64,000 nucleotides of DNA, from the NCBI RefSeq assembly GCF_000425945.1, contig NZ_AUEK01000007.1:496001-560000 (forward strand). The letters run 5' to 3'. The translations under genes and the position numbers were made by a program. The DNA comes from Candidatus Solirubrobacter pratensis (GTDB lineage Bacteria; Actinomycetota; Thermoleophilia; Solirubrobacterales; Solirubrobacteraceae). Below the pieces are notes generated by a model. The model was given only the letters and a program-made list of their open reading frames with translations, was not told the origin of the DNA and made no database searches. Position 1 is the first letter of the stretch; the number at the start of each line of letters is the position of its first letter. Below, piece after piece: positions 44,043-52,081 of the stretch.

Positions 44043-46337
44043 TTACCGGCGGTCGGGGTCGCGGTCGCCGCGCGGCCCGCGGTCGCGGTCGCGTCCGCGC
44101 CCGCCGCCGCCGCCGCCGCCGCCGCGGCCGTTGCGCCCGCGGTCGCCGCCGCGCGGCCCGCGGTCGCGGCTGCCGCCGCCACCCATCGTCGGGTCGCCGG
44201 TGCCGACCGCGGTCAGCTCCTCGGCGGTCTTGCCGGCGATGTCGGGGTCCTCGGCGAGGCGCAGGCCGATACGGCCGCGCTCCTTGTCGACCTCGACGAC
44301 GCGGACGGAGATCTCGTCGCCCTTGTTGAGCACCTCCTCGACCGTCGCGACGCGGTTGCCCGGCGAGACGTTGGAGATGTGCAGCAGGCCGTCGGTGCCC
44401 TTGGCGAGCTCGACGAAGGCGCCGAAGGTGGTCGTCTTGACGACCTTGCCCGTGTACTCGTCGCCGACCTCGACCTCCTTGGTCATCGACCGGATGCGGT
44501 CGATCAGGGCGTCGCCCTGGGCGCCGGTGACGGCGTAGACGAGCACCTGGCCCTCGTCGTTGACGTCGATCTGGGACTCGTACTCCTCCTGCAGCGACCG
44601 GATCGTCTCGCCGCCCTTGCCGATCAGCAGGCCGATCTTCTCCGGATCGATCTGGATCGAGGAGATGCGCGGCGCGAAGTCCGACAGCTGCTCGCGCGGG
44701 GCGCCGATCGCCTCGTGCATCTTGCCGAGGATGAAGTCGCGGCCTTCCTTCGCCTGGGCGAGGGCGTCGCGCATGATCTCGAACGTGACGCCCGTGATCT
44801 TGATGTCCATCTGCAGGGCGGTGATGCCGTCAGACGTCCCGGCGACCTTGAAGTCCATGTCGCCGAGGTGGTCCTCGACGCCGGCGATGTCGCTCAGGAT
44901 CGTGTAGTCGTCGCCCTCCTTGATGAGGCCCATGGCGATGCCGGCGACCGGCCGCTTGAGCGGCACGCCGGCGTCCATGAGGCTCAGCGAGGAGCCGCAG
45001 ACGGAGGCCATCGACGAGGAGCCGTTGGACTCCAGGATGTCCGACACGACGCGGATCGTGTACGGGAAGTCCTCCTGCGACGGGATCATCGGCACGAGCG
45101 CGCGCTCGGCCAGCGCGCCGTGGCCGATGTCGCGGCGCTTGGGGCCGCGCATGAAGCCGGCCTCGCCCACGGAGAAGGGCGGGAAGTTGTAGTGGTGGAA
45201 GTAGCGCTTGGACGTCTCGAGCCCGAGGTTGTCCAGGCGCATCTCCTCACGCGTGGTGCCGAGGGCGACCACGGACAGCGCCTGCGTCTGGCCGCGCGTG
45301 AAGAGCGCGGAGCCGTGCGTGCGCGGGAGCGGCTTGACGTCGATCGAGATCGGCCGGATCTCCTTCTCGGAGCGGCCGTCCGGGCGCTTCTTCTTCTTGG
45401 CGATGCGCTCGCGGATGACCCGCTTCTCGAGCGCGTCGAACGCCATCTGCGCGCGCTGGCGGTACTCCTCGTAGGTCTCGGACTCGACGTCGCCCGAGTA
45501 CTGCGCGAGCACCAGCGCCTCGACCTGCTTGGTCTGGTCCTGGCGAGCGAGCTTGTCCTCGACCGAGGTGGCCTCGTCGAGCTGCTTGCCGTGCGACTTG
45601 GCGATCCGGCCGATCAGGTCCTCGTCGGCCTTGGGGACCTCGATCTCGAGCTTGGGCTTGCCGGCCTTCTCGGCCAGCTCGCGCTGCGCGGCGGTCAGCT
45701 TCTTGATCGCGGAGTGCGCGATGTCCAGCGCGTCGAGGATCTCCGCCTCGGAGACCTCGTTGGCGCCCGCCTCGACCATCAGCAGCGCTTCATCGGTGCC
45801 GGCGACCACGAGGTCCATGTCGGCGGTCAGCAGCTGCTCCTCCGTGGGGTTGACCACGAAGTCGCCGCCCTCGACCTTGCCGATGCGCACGGCGCCGACG
45901 GCGGTCGGGAAGGGGATGTCGGAGACCATCAGCGCGGCGGACGCGCCGTTCATGGCCAGCATGTCGTAGGGGTTGACCTGGTCGACGCTGAGCGTGAGCG
46001 CGACCAGCTGCGTCTCACGACGCCAGCCCTTCGGGAACAGAGGGCGGAGCGGGCGGTCGATCAGGCGGGCGATCAGCGTCGCCTTCTCACCTGCGCGGCC
46101 CTCGCGCTTGAAGAACGAGCCGGGGATCTTGCCCGCGGCGTACATGCGCTCCTCGACGTCCACCGTCAGCGGGAGGAAGTCGACGTCGCGCAGGTTTCCG
46201 GCGGTGGCAGTGCTCAGGACGACGGTGTCCCCCGCGGTGACCGTCACGGCGCCGGAGGCCTGCTTGGCCATCTTGCCGGTCTCGAAGGCGATCTCGGTAC
46301 CACCGATCTCGACGGTGACCCGGTGCACTTCAGACAT
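44043..46337 (-). CDS. pnp: Polyribonucleotide nucleotidyltransferase (PNPase)
   Basis: 764 aa from ATG 46337, with AAAGAGGA as ribosome site. Two RNase PH domains with an alpha-helical linker, then KH ('[18 protein letters not shown]') and S1 ('[17 protein letters not shown]') domains. It degrades RNA 3'-to-5' with phosphate. The last ~50 residues are an Arg/Gly-rich (RGG-type) tail of repeats such as [13 protein letters not shown] and [12 protein letters not shown], likely an RNA-binding disordered tail. A conserved-type hairpin lies in its leader. Confidence 0.98.
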   Translation of the reverse strand: MSEVHRVTVEIGGTEIAFETGKMAKQASGAVTVTAGDTVVLSTATAGNLRDVDFLPLTVDVEERMYAAGKIPGSFFKREGRAGEKATLIARLIDRPLRPLFPKGWRRETQLVALTLSVDQVNPYDMLAMNGASAALMVSDIPFPTAVGAVRIGKVEGGDFVVNPTEEQLLTADMDLVVAGTDEALLMVEAGANEVSEAEILDALDIAHSAIKKLTAAQRELAEKAGKPKLEIEVPKADEDLIGRIAKSHGKQLDEATSVEDKLARQDQTKQVEALVLAQYSGDVESETYEEYRQRAQMAFDALEKRVIRERIAKKKKRPDGRSEKEIRPISIDVKPLPRTHGSALFTRGQTQALSVVALGTTREEMRLDNLGLETSKRYFHHYNFPPFSVGEAGFMRGPKRRDIGHGALAERALVPMIPSQEDFPYTIRVVSDILESNGSSSMASVCGSSLSLMDAGVPLKRPVAGIAMGLIKEGDDYTILSDIAGVEDHLGDMDFKVAGTSDGITALQMDIKITGVTFEIMRDALAQAKEGRDFILGKMHEAIGAPREQLSDFAPRISSIQIDPEKIGLLIGKGGETIRSLQEEYESQIDVNDEGQVLVYAVTGAQGDALIDRIRSMTKEVEVGDEYTGKVVKTTTFGAFVELAKGTDGLLHISNVSPGNRVATVEEVLNKGDEISVRVVEVDKERGRIGLRLAEDPDIAGKTAEELTAVGTGDPTMGGGGSRDRGPRGGDRGRNGRGGGGGGGGRGRDRDRGPRGDRDPDRR

Positions 46338-46358
46338 ATAGGTGTCCTCTTTCTCTGC

Positions 46359-46379
46359 GGCCGCCACGTTTTGGCGGCC
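46359..46379 (-). promoter_or_regulatory. pnp leader hairpin (Actino-pnp-like)
   Basis: GGCCGCCA / TGGCGGCC, an 8-bp perfect stem with a 5-nt loop, 21 nt upstream of the pnp start codon in its 5' leader. Actinobacteria carry a conserved 'Actino-pnp' RNA at this place, probably an RNase III processing site for PNPase autoregulation. I match it by position and hairpin only. Confidence 0.5.
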
Positions 46380-46407
46380 CCTCTGCATCGTCTTGACGCT
46401 TCGGTAG

Positions 46408-46420
46408 TTGTTGTGAACAA
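46408..46420. promoter_or_regulatory. Inverted repeat in the divergent pnp promoter region
   Basis: TTGTTGTGAACAA is a perfect 5+3+5 palindrome in the only AT-richer part of the 132-bp gap between pnp and the divergent dehydrogenase-like gene. A minus-strand TAGACT (-10-like) lies just beside it (46427-46422). It could be an operator; no regulator is known. Confidence 0.3.
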
Positions 46421-46469
46421 GTCTAGAAGCTGCGCGGCATTCCGGCGCTGACGGGTAGCCTCGGGCCTC

Positions 46470-47555
46470 ATGGCTGCGCGGATCGTGGTATTCGGCGCGA
46501 CGGGGTACACGGGCAGGCTCGTGGCCGAGCGCCTGGTGGCCCAGGGCGCCCGCCCGGTGCTCGCGGGGCGCGACGACCAGCGGCTGGCGGAGCTGGCCGA
46601 GCGTCTCGGCGGCCTGGAGACCGCTCACGCCGACGCGATGCGCCAGAACTCGGTCTTCGACCTCGTCGGCAAGGGCGACGTGCTGATCTCGACCGTCGGC
46701 CCGTTCATGAAGTGGGGCCGCGCGGCCGTGCGCGCCGCCGTGGCGGCGGGCGCGGTCTACCTGGACTCGACGGGCGAGCCGCCGTTCATCCGGCGCGTGT
46801 TCGAGGAGTTCGACGGGCCGGCGCGGCGGTCGGGAGCGGCGCTGCTGCCGGCGATGGGCTACGACTTCGTCCCGGGCGCGCTCGCGGGCGCCCTGGCCGT
46901 CGAGGCCGCGGGGGCGGCGGCGCGGGTCGACGTCGGCTACTACGCGCTCGGCGCCGGCCTCTCCTCGATGTCGTCCGGCACGCGCGAATCGATGGTCGGC
47001 GTGACCTTCACCGACGCGTTCGCCTACCGCGACGGGCGCCTGACGACCGTGCGCAGCGCCGAGCGTGTGCGCTCCTTCGACGTCCAGGGACGCCGGCGCG
47101 AGGCCGTCTCGGTCGGCGGCGCGGAGCACTTCGGGCTGCCGGCCGCCTATCCGGAGCTGAGCGAGGTCAACGTGTACCTCGGGTGGTTCGGGCCGCTGGC
47201 GCGCCCGCTGCAGGCCGGCACGCTGGTCGGCGAGTACGTCGCGAAGCTGCCCTTCGCGCGCGCGGCTATGCAGTTCTGGGCCGAGCAGGCCGCGGCGCTG
47301 CTGCGCGGTCCGGAGGCGGGGACGACACCCGGCGGCACCTCCTGGATCGCCGCCGAGGCCTATGACGCGGGCGGCGCGAAGCTGTCCGAGGTCCACCTCA
47401 GCGGCGTCGACGCCTACGACTTCACCGCGTCGTTCATCGCGTGGGCGGCCCGCCATCCGGTCCTCGGCACGGGCGCGCTCGGGCCGGTCGAGGCCTACGG
47501 CCTCGAGGCGCTGGAGCGGGGCGCGGCCGCCGCAGGCCTCACCCGCGTCCCTTGA
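46470..47555 (+). CDS. Saccharopine dehydrogenase-like NAD(P)-binding protein
   Basis: 361 aa. N-terminal Rossmann motif VVFGATGYTGRLVAERL (residues ~6-22), then 'VLISTVGPFMKWG', 'YLDSTGEPPFI' and 'AMGYDFVPGALAG', typical of the saccharopine dehydrogenase/trans-acting enoyl reductase-like family. Members act in lipid or polyketide metabolism in mycobacteria, but true saccharopine dehydrogenase activity is unlikely. Substrate unknown. Divergent from pnp, with a hairpin after its stop. Confidence 0.82.
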   Translation: MAARIVVFGATGYTGRLVAERLVAQGARPVLAGRDDQRLAELAERLGGLETAHADAMRQNSVFDLVGKGDVLISTVGPFMKWGRAAVRAAVAAGAVYLDSTGEPPFIRRVFEEFDGPARRSGAALLPAMGYDFVPGALAGALAVEAAGAAARVDVGYYALGAGLSSMSSGTRESMVGVTFTDAFAYRDGRLTTVRSAERVRSFDVQGRRREAVSVGGAEHFGLPAAYPELSEVNVYLGWFGPLARPLQAGTLVGEYVAKLPFARAAMQFWAEQAAALLRGPEAGTTPGGTSWIAAEAYDAGGAKLSEVHLSGVDAYDFTASFIAWAARHPVLGTGALGPVEAYGLEALERGAAAAGLTRVP

Positions 47556-47557
47556 AT

Positions 47558-47585
47558 CCTTGCGGTTCGGCCGGAGACCGCAGGG
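47558..47585 (+). terminator. Hairpin after the dehydrogenase-like gene
   Basis: CCTTGCGGT / ACCGCAGGG (9 bp with one T-G pair) and a 10-nt loop, starting 2 nt after the stop codon. No T-run. It may end the transcript or separate it from the lipoprotein gene 50 bp further on. Confidence 0.4.
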
Positions 47586-47634
47586 TGCGTTCCGCCCTGG
47601 CGCGGCGCCGGTGGCCAGCGTACGATCGCTCGCC

Positions 47635-49380
47635 ATGTCCTCAGCGCTCCGGTTCTCGTGGTTCTGCGTGGTCCTGGCAGCCGTGGTCGCCGGCTGTGGC
47701 GGAGGCGGCGGCGGCACGGCGTCCTCGCAGCAGCAGGGCGCCCCGCATGCCAAGGCCGGCGGCACGCTGACGTTCCTCTATTCCGGTGACGTCGACAACA
47801 TCGATCCCGGCATCACCTACTACACGGGCGGCTATCTGATCGTCTATGCGACGCAGCGGCCGCTGGTGAACTACAAGCCGGACGATCCGACGCACCCGGT
47901 TCCCGACCTCGCCGCGGCGCTGCCCGAGGTGTCGGCCGACCACCGGACGGTGACGGTCAAGCTGCGCCCCGGCGTGAAGTTCTCCCCGCCGGTCAACCGC
48001 GAGGTGACCTCCGCGGACGTCAAGTACGGCATCGAGCGCGCGTTCTTCAAGACCGTCAACAACGGTTATGCGGGCGTCTACTTCCGGGACATCGAAGGCG
48101 CGAAGACCGGCGTGGCGCCCGGGACGGAGATCAAGGGCATCCAGACGCCCGACCCGCACACCGTCGTCTTCAAGCTCACGCGTCCCAGCGGCGGCGTGCT
48201 CGCCGGCGCGCTGACGATGCCGATCGCGGCGCCCGTCCCGCGCGACTACGCGCTGCCGTTCGACCGCCACTCGCCGTCGGCCTACGGCACGCACCAGGTC
48301 GCGACCGGCCCGTACATGATCGCCAACGACGCCAAGGGCAACACGACCGGCTACAGCGCCGGGCACGAGATCAAGCTGGTCCGTAACCCGAGCTGGGACA
48401 AGGCGACCGACTACAAGCCCGCGTACCTGGACGCGATCGACGTGCGCGAGGGCAACACCGACACGACGGTCGCCTCGCGCCAGGTGCTGTCGGGCAGCCA
48501 CATGGCCAGCGGCGAGTTCCCGGTGCCCGCGCCGATCATCAAGGAGGCGCTCTCGCGCAACAAGGACCAGCTCGCGCTGGTGCCCACGGGCGGCATCGAC
48601 TACATCCCGCTCAACACCTCGATCCCGCCGTTCGACGACATCAACGTGCGCAAGGCGGTGATCGCCGGGTTCGACCGCGACGCGGTCCGCCTGTCCGCCG
48701 GCGGCAAGGTGCGCGGCCCGCTCGCGACCCACTTCATCCCGCCGAGCCTGCCGGGCTTCCAGCAGGCGGGCGGCATGAAGGGCCCGGCGCTGGACTTCCT
48801 CGCGCACCCGAACGGCGATCCGCAGCTCGCCGCCGAGTACTTCCGCAAGGCGGGCTACGCGTCCGGCCGCTATGAGGGCGGCGCGGCGCTCTACATCCCG
48901 GCGATCAACACCCCGGCCTACCGCCAGCAGGGCGAGGTCGCGCAGCGGAGCTTCGAGCGGCTGGGCTTCAAGGTCCGGCTGCGCTTCGTGTCCAACGACG
49001 TCTTCTACACCCAGTACTGCCAGGTGCCGGCGCGCAAGGCCAATGCCTGTGTCGGCTGGTCCTGGTACAAGGACTTCCCGGACCCGCAGACGATGCTCGA
49101 CGTCACCTTCAACGGCGCGGCGATCCAGCCGCAGGGCAACTCCAACTTCCCGCAGCTGAAGGATCCGCAGGTCGACGCGGCGATGAGGAAGGCCGAGACG
49201 CTGGCCTCGCCGGCCGAGCGGGCGGCCGCCTGGGGCGCGATCGACAAGCAGGTCACCGCGCAGGCCGCCGCGATCCCGGGCACCTGGCTCAACCAGCCGA
49301 TCGTGCGCTCCAAGGACGTCGCGGGCGTCACCAACCCCGTGCTGACGGGCTGGGACCTGACGTTCACCTCACTGCGCTGA
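47635..49380 (+). CDS. ABC transporter substrate-binding lipoprotein, oligopeptide/nickel type (SBP family 5)
   Basis: 581 aa from ATG 47635. Lipoprotein signal: hydrophobic core then VVAGC with C21 for lipidation, followed by a Gly/Ser-rich tether. The family 5 fold is clear ('GGTLTFLYSGDVDNIDPG', 'LRPGVKFSPP...VTSADVKYGIERAF', 'VRKAVIAGFDRDAV'). It binds peptides or similar ligands outside the membrane for an ABC importer. No permease or ATPase gene is next to it, so it is an orphan binding protein or works with a remote transporter. Confidence 0.92.
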   Translation: MSSALRFSWFCVVLAAVVAGCGGGGGGTASSQQQGAPHAKAGGTLTFLYSGDVDNIDPGITYYTGGYLIVYATQRPLVNYKPDDPTHPVPDLAAALPEVSADHRTVTVKLRPGVKFSPPVNREVTSADVKYGIERAFFKTVNNGYAGVYFRDIEGAKTGVAPGTEIKGIQTPDPHTVVFKLTRPSGGVLAGALTMPIAAPVPRDYALPFDRHSPSAYGTHQVATGPYMIANDAKGNTTGYSAGHEIKLVRNPSWDKATDYKPAYLDAIDVREGNTDTTVASRQVLSGSHMASGEFPVPAPIIKEALSRNKDQLALVPTGGIDYIPLNTSIPPFDDINVRKAVIAGFDRDAVRLSAGGKVRGPLATHFIPPSLPGFQQAGGMKGPALDFLAHPNGDPQLAAEYFRKAGYASGRYEGGAALYIPAINTPAYRQQGEVAQRSFERLGFKVRLRFVSNDVFYTQYCQVPARKANACVGWSWYKDFPDPQTMLDVTFNGAAIQPQGNSNFPQLKDPQVDAAMRKAETLASPAERAAAWGAIDKQVTAQAAAIPGTWLNQPIVRSKDVAGVTNPVLTGWDLTFTSLR

Positions 49381-49437
49381 CCTCGCGACGAGGGTCCGTG
49401 ACCGCGGCTCGGCTGACCGCCGGCGTCGCCGCGTGAG

Positions 49438-50127
49438 CTACGCGAGCCTGCCGCCGAGCACCGGGTACGCGTGCCCGTGCGACCTGCGCACGACACGGAT
49501 CCAGTCGTAGTCTCCGCGCTTGGCGGCGGTCGTGAGGATCACGTAGGCGTCGCCCTGGCTGTCCACGCGGAACGTGCCGGCGCTGGCGCTCCAGCCCTTG
49601 GACTCGCACAGCACCTCGTAGACGTCGCCGGACTGCGCGGGCAGGTTTGAGACCCACAGGCGCACGACCGTCCCGCCGTCGACCGTGCGCAGCGCGGCGT
49701 GCGCCCTCGCCGCCGCGGGGCCGCCCTGGACCGGGCTCAGCGCGAGCCGGTACTGCGCCGCGGGGCGCGCGCTGCCGCGCTGAAAGCCGAAGCCGAGGAT
49801 CAGCACGGCGGCGGCGACCGCGGCGCCGGCCAGGGCCCCGCCGGCGCTCAGCATCAGGCGCGGGCGCCAGCGCTTCGCGCGGCGCTTAGGCGGGTGGTCG
49901 GCCGCGAAGCGGTCGAGCAGGCGCTCCTCGATCGCCGGCGGCAGCGGGTCGTCCTCCGTGCTGCCGGCCACGACCGCGAGATCGAGCAGCGCCGGCAGGC
50001 CGGCCAGCGCGGCGTGCTCGGCGGCGCAGATCTCGCAGCCGGCCAGGTGCGCGCGCACGCGCTCGACCTCGTCCTCGGCCAGGCTCCCGAGGACGTAGGC
50101 CCCCAGGTCCTCATGGACGTGCGTCAT
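49438..50127 (-). CDS. Anti-sigma factor with zinc-binding (ZAS) motif, RskA-like
   Basis: 229 aa from ATG 50127, overlapping the sigma gene by 4 nt (ATGA). The N-terminal domain carries H27-x3-C31-x2-C34 (RAHLAGCEIC), the zinc anti-sigma motif. One TM helix (~90-113) follows, then an extracytoplasmic RskA-type beta domain ('VVRLWVSNLPAQSGDVYEV', 'TFRVDSQGDAYV'). It should sequester the adjacent ECF sigma at the membrane and release it on a redox or envelope signal. Confidence 0.9.
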   Translation of the reverse strand: MTHVHEDLGAYVLGSLAEDEVERVRAHLAGCEICAAEHAALAGLPALLDLAVVAGSTEDDPLPPAIEERLLDRFAADHPPKRRAKRWRPRLMLSAGGALAGAAVAAAVLILGFGFQRGSARPAAQYRLALSPVQGGPAAARAHAALRTVDGGTVVRLWVSNLPAQSGDVYEVLCESKGWSASAGTFRVDSQGDAYVILTTAAKRGDYDWIRVVRRSHGHAYPVLGGRLA

Positions 50128-50675
50128 GCCCGCACCCCCATCTCCTCCAGTATCAGCCGCAGCGAACGCAGCGCGTACCACGTGCGGCTCTTGACGGTCC
50201 CCTCCGGCAGCCCCAGCCGCTCAGCGATCTCGCGCACGGGCAGTCCCTGCACGTGCGCGAGGCGGATGACCTGCCGGTGCTCCAGCGTGAGCTTCTCCAA
50301 TGCGCCGGCGACCTGCCAGCCGAGCATCGCGCGCTCGATCGAGAGGCCCTCGGGGTCCTCCTCCTCGCGCGGCTCGTGGAGCGCGAGCGCCGGCCGGACC
50401 GCGGCGCGCCGGCGCATGTCGATGATCGCGTGGCGGGCGATCTGGTAGAGCCAGGTCCGCACGCTGCCGCGGGCAGGGTCATAGGCCTCCGCGTGACGCC
50501 AGGCGCGCGTGAAGACCTCCTGCACCACCTCTTCGGCGCTGCCGCGATCGCCCAGCGCGTTGAGCGCGAACCCGTAGAGCTCGCCGGCGTAGGCGCGATA
50601 GAGCTCGCGCAGCGCCTCCCCGGTGGCGTCGGACGAGATGCGGGCGATGAGCTGAGCGTCGGTGGGCACGGCCAT
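50124..50675 (-). CDS. ECF sigma factor (SigK-like)
   Basis: 183 aa. Region 2 ('ELYGFALNALGDRGSAEEVVQEVFTRAWRHA'... 'RTWLYQIARHAIID') and region 4 ('LEKLTLEHRQVIRLAHVQGLPVREIAERLGLPEGTVKSRTWYAL') are intact, with no extra C-terminal domain. It directs RNA polymerase to stress promoters and is controlled by the coupled anti-sigma. It shares one base with the stop of the DsbA-like gene upstream. Its own target promoters were not identified. Confidence 0.95.
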   Translation of the reverse strand: MAVPTDAQLIARISSDATGEALRELYRAYAGELYGFALNALGDRGSAEEVVQEVFTRAWRHAEAYDPARGSVRTWLYQIARHAIIDMRRRAAVRPALALHEPREEEDPEGLSIERAMLGWQVAGALEKLTLEHRQVIRLAHVQGLPVREIAERLGLPEGTVKSRTWYALRSLRLILEEMGVRA

Positions 50676-51124
50676 CAGTGGTTACGCGCCGGTCCGGATC
50701 CAGGTTCGATCCGGCTGACCGCTTCCATCGTCGCACGTCCCGCGACCGCGGTGCCGGCGATGAAGATCGTCGGTGTCGTGACGACTCCCGCGCGCACGCC
50801 GGCGCGGAAGTCGGCCTTCACGCGCTCGGCCACCGCTTCGCTGCGGCGGTCCGCGTCGAAGCGGGCCACGTCGAGGCCCAGGTGCTCCGCGCGCGCCCAC
50901 AGGTGCGGGTCCTCGAGGCGCCCTTGGTCGGAGAACAGCGCGTCGTGCATCGCCCAGAACGCGCCCTGGCGGCCGGCTGCCTCGGCCGCGCAGGCGGCGG
51001 GATGCGCGCGCGGGTGGCTGGCTCGCACCGGGAAATGCCGGAAGCACACGCGCAGTCGCAGCTCGTGCACCCGCGCCTCGAGCGCCGCGCAGAACGGGCA
51101 CTCGTAGTCGCCGTAGACGATCAC
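50675..51124 (-). CDS. DsbA-like thioredoxin-fold oxidoreductase
   Basis: 149 aa from GTG 51124. The active site C-P-F-C lies in 'VIVYGDYECPFCAALEAR', and the cis-Pro loop is 'VVTTPTIFIAG'. It is a DsbA/FrnE-type disulfide oxidoreductase. No signal peptide is seen, so it may be cytoplasmic. The frame stays open upstream and encodes PLPPVGPGDHVRGDGPE, which resembles the usual N-terminal strand of this family, but that stretch holds no ATG/GTG/TTG; the annotated GTG may therefore truncate it. It overlaps the sigma start and probably belongs to the same redox module. Confidence 0.85.
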   Translation of the reverse strand: MIVYGDYECPFCAALEARVHELRLRVCFRHFPVRASHPRAHPAACAAEAAGRQGAFWAMHDALFSDQGRLEDPHLWARAEHLGLDVARFDADRRSEAVAERVKADFRAGVRAGVVTTPTIFIAGTAVAGRATMEAVSRIEPGSGPARNH

Positions 51125-51188
51125 CTCCGGGCCGTCCCCGCGGACGTGGTCGCCGGGACCGACCGGCGGCAGCGGGGCGGAGCCGAGG

Positions 51189-51650
51189 CTAGGCGTAGGC
51201 GTCCAGCGCGTCGAAGATCAGGTTAGCGCCCGGGAGATCGCCCGGCGACGGCGCCTGATAGCTCCACCGCACGACCGCGTCCGGCCCGATCAGGACCAGC
51301 GCGCGCTGCGGGAAGCCGCCCGGGTGCAGGACGCCGAAGGCCTCGCAGGCGGCGCCCTTGGGCTCGAAGTCCGAGAGCTGCTCGATCTCGATGTTGAGCG
51401 CCTCCTTGAACGCGGTCTGCGAGTAGGTCGCGTCGCAGGAGACGCCGTAGAGCGTCGCGCCGCGCTCCGCGAAGTCGGCCAGCAGCTCGTTGTACGTCGA
51501 GAGCTGGTCGGTGCAGACCGGCGAGAACGCGAACGGGTAGAAGACGAGGACCGTGGTCCTGCCGAGCAGCGCTTCGCGCGTGAACGGCTCGCCGCCGGCG
51601 GTCTGGAGCGAGAACTCGGGCGCGGGCCGCCCGGCCTCGACGACCGCCAT
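51189..51650 (-). CDS. Peroxiredoxin (AhpE-like)
   Basis: 153 aa. Peroxidatic cysteine C46 in 'FYPFAFSPVCTDQL' with the P-x3-(T/S)-x2-C arrangement. It reduces hydroperoxides. Two further Cys exist (YGVSCDATY, GAACEAFG), so the resolving Cys is uncertain; length and motif fit the one-Cys AhpE group of actinobacteria. It starts 5 nt after the rpsO stop and is followed by the DsbA-like, sigma and anti-sigma genes. Confidence 0.92.
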   Translation of the reverse strand: MAVVEAGRPAPEFSLQTAGGEPFTREALLGRTTVLVFYPFAFSPVCTDQLSTYNELLADFAERGATLYGVSCDATYSQTAFKEALNIEIEQLSDFEPKGAACEAFGVLHPGGFPQRALVLIGPDAVVRWSYQAPSPGDLPGANLIFDALDAYA

Positions 51651-51655
51651 GGCGC

Positions 51656-51925
51656 TCAGCGGCGCAGGCCCAGCTCGCGGATCAGCGAGCGGTAGCCTTC
51701 GAGGTCGTTCTTCTGCATGTAGTTCAGGAAGCGGCGGCGGCGGCCGACGAGCATCAGCAGGCCGCGGCGCGAGTGGTGATCGTGCTTGTGCTCGCGCAGG
51801 TGCTCGGTCAGGTGGTTGATGCGGTGCGTGAGCAGCGCCACCTGGACCTCGGTCGCCCCGGTGTCGGCCTCGCTCTTCCCGAAGCGCGTGACGAGCTCGT
51901 GCTTTTCCTCTGCAGTCATGGTCAT
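51656..51925 (-). CDS. rpsO: 30S ribosomal protein S15
   Basis: 89 aa; complete S15 sequence ('[37 protein letters not shown]'), which binds the central domain of 16S rRNA. ATG 51925 and ATG 51919 are both possible. rpsO normally precedes pnp; here ~5 kb of redox, sigma and transport genes separate them. The first ATG overlaps the stop of a GGDEF-like remnant (ATGA). Confidence 0.98.
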   Translation of the reverse strand: MTMTAEEKHELVTRFGKSEADTGATEVQVALLTHRINHLTEHLREHKHDHHSRRGLLMLVGRRRRFLNYMQKNDLEGYRSLIRELGLRR

Positions 51926-52047
51926 GTGCGGCCGTGCAGGGTAGCAGCCATCACGCGGTCGCGCCCAGCGTCCTTGGCGCTATAGAGCGCATCGGCGACC
52001 ACGATCGCGGCGGCGCGCTGGGCCGCCTTGGCGCGTACCCGCTCTCC
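51922..52047 (-). pseudogene. Remnant of a GGDEF (diguanylate cyclase) domain
   Basis: An open frame of ~41 codons with no start encodes '...[21 protein letters not shown]', the characteristic C-terminal end of GGDEF domains (ADxALYxAKxxGRNRV). Nothing of the GGDEF motif or the upstream domain survives before BenE. Its stop overlaps the rpsO ATG. Best read as a decayed or truncated gene left at an insertion or deletion boundary. Confidence 0.55.
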
Positions 52048-52081
52048 TCGCCGCGCAGACCCGTCATCGGTCCCTCCCGGC

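Noticed and set aside
44090..44140. Trinucleotide repeat (GCC/CCG run) as a possible microsatellite or mobile-element scar
   Set aside because: It encodes the Gly-rich tail of PNPase in frame; coding explanation suffices.
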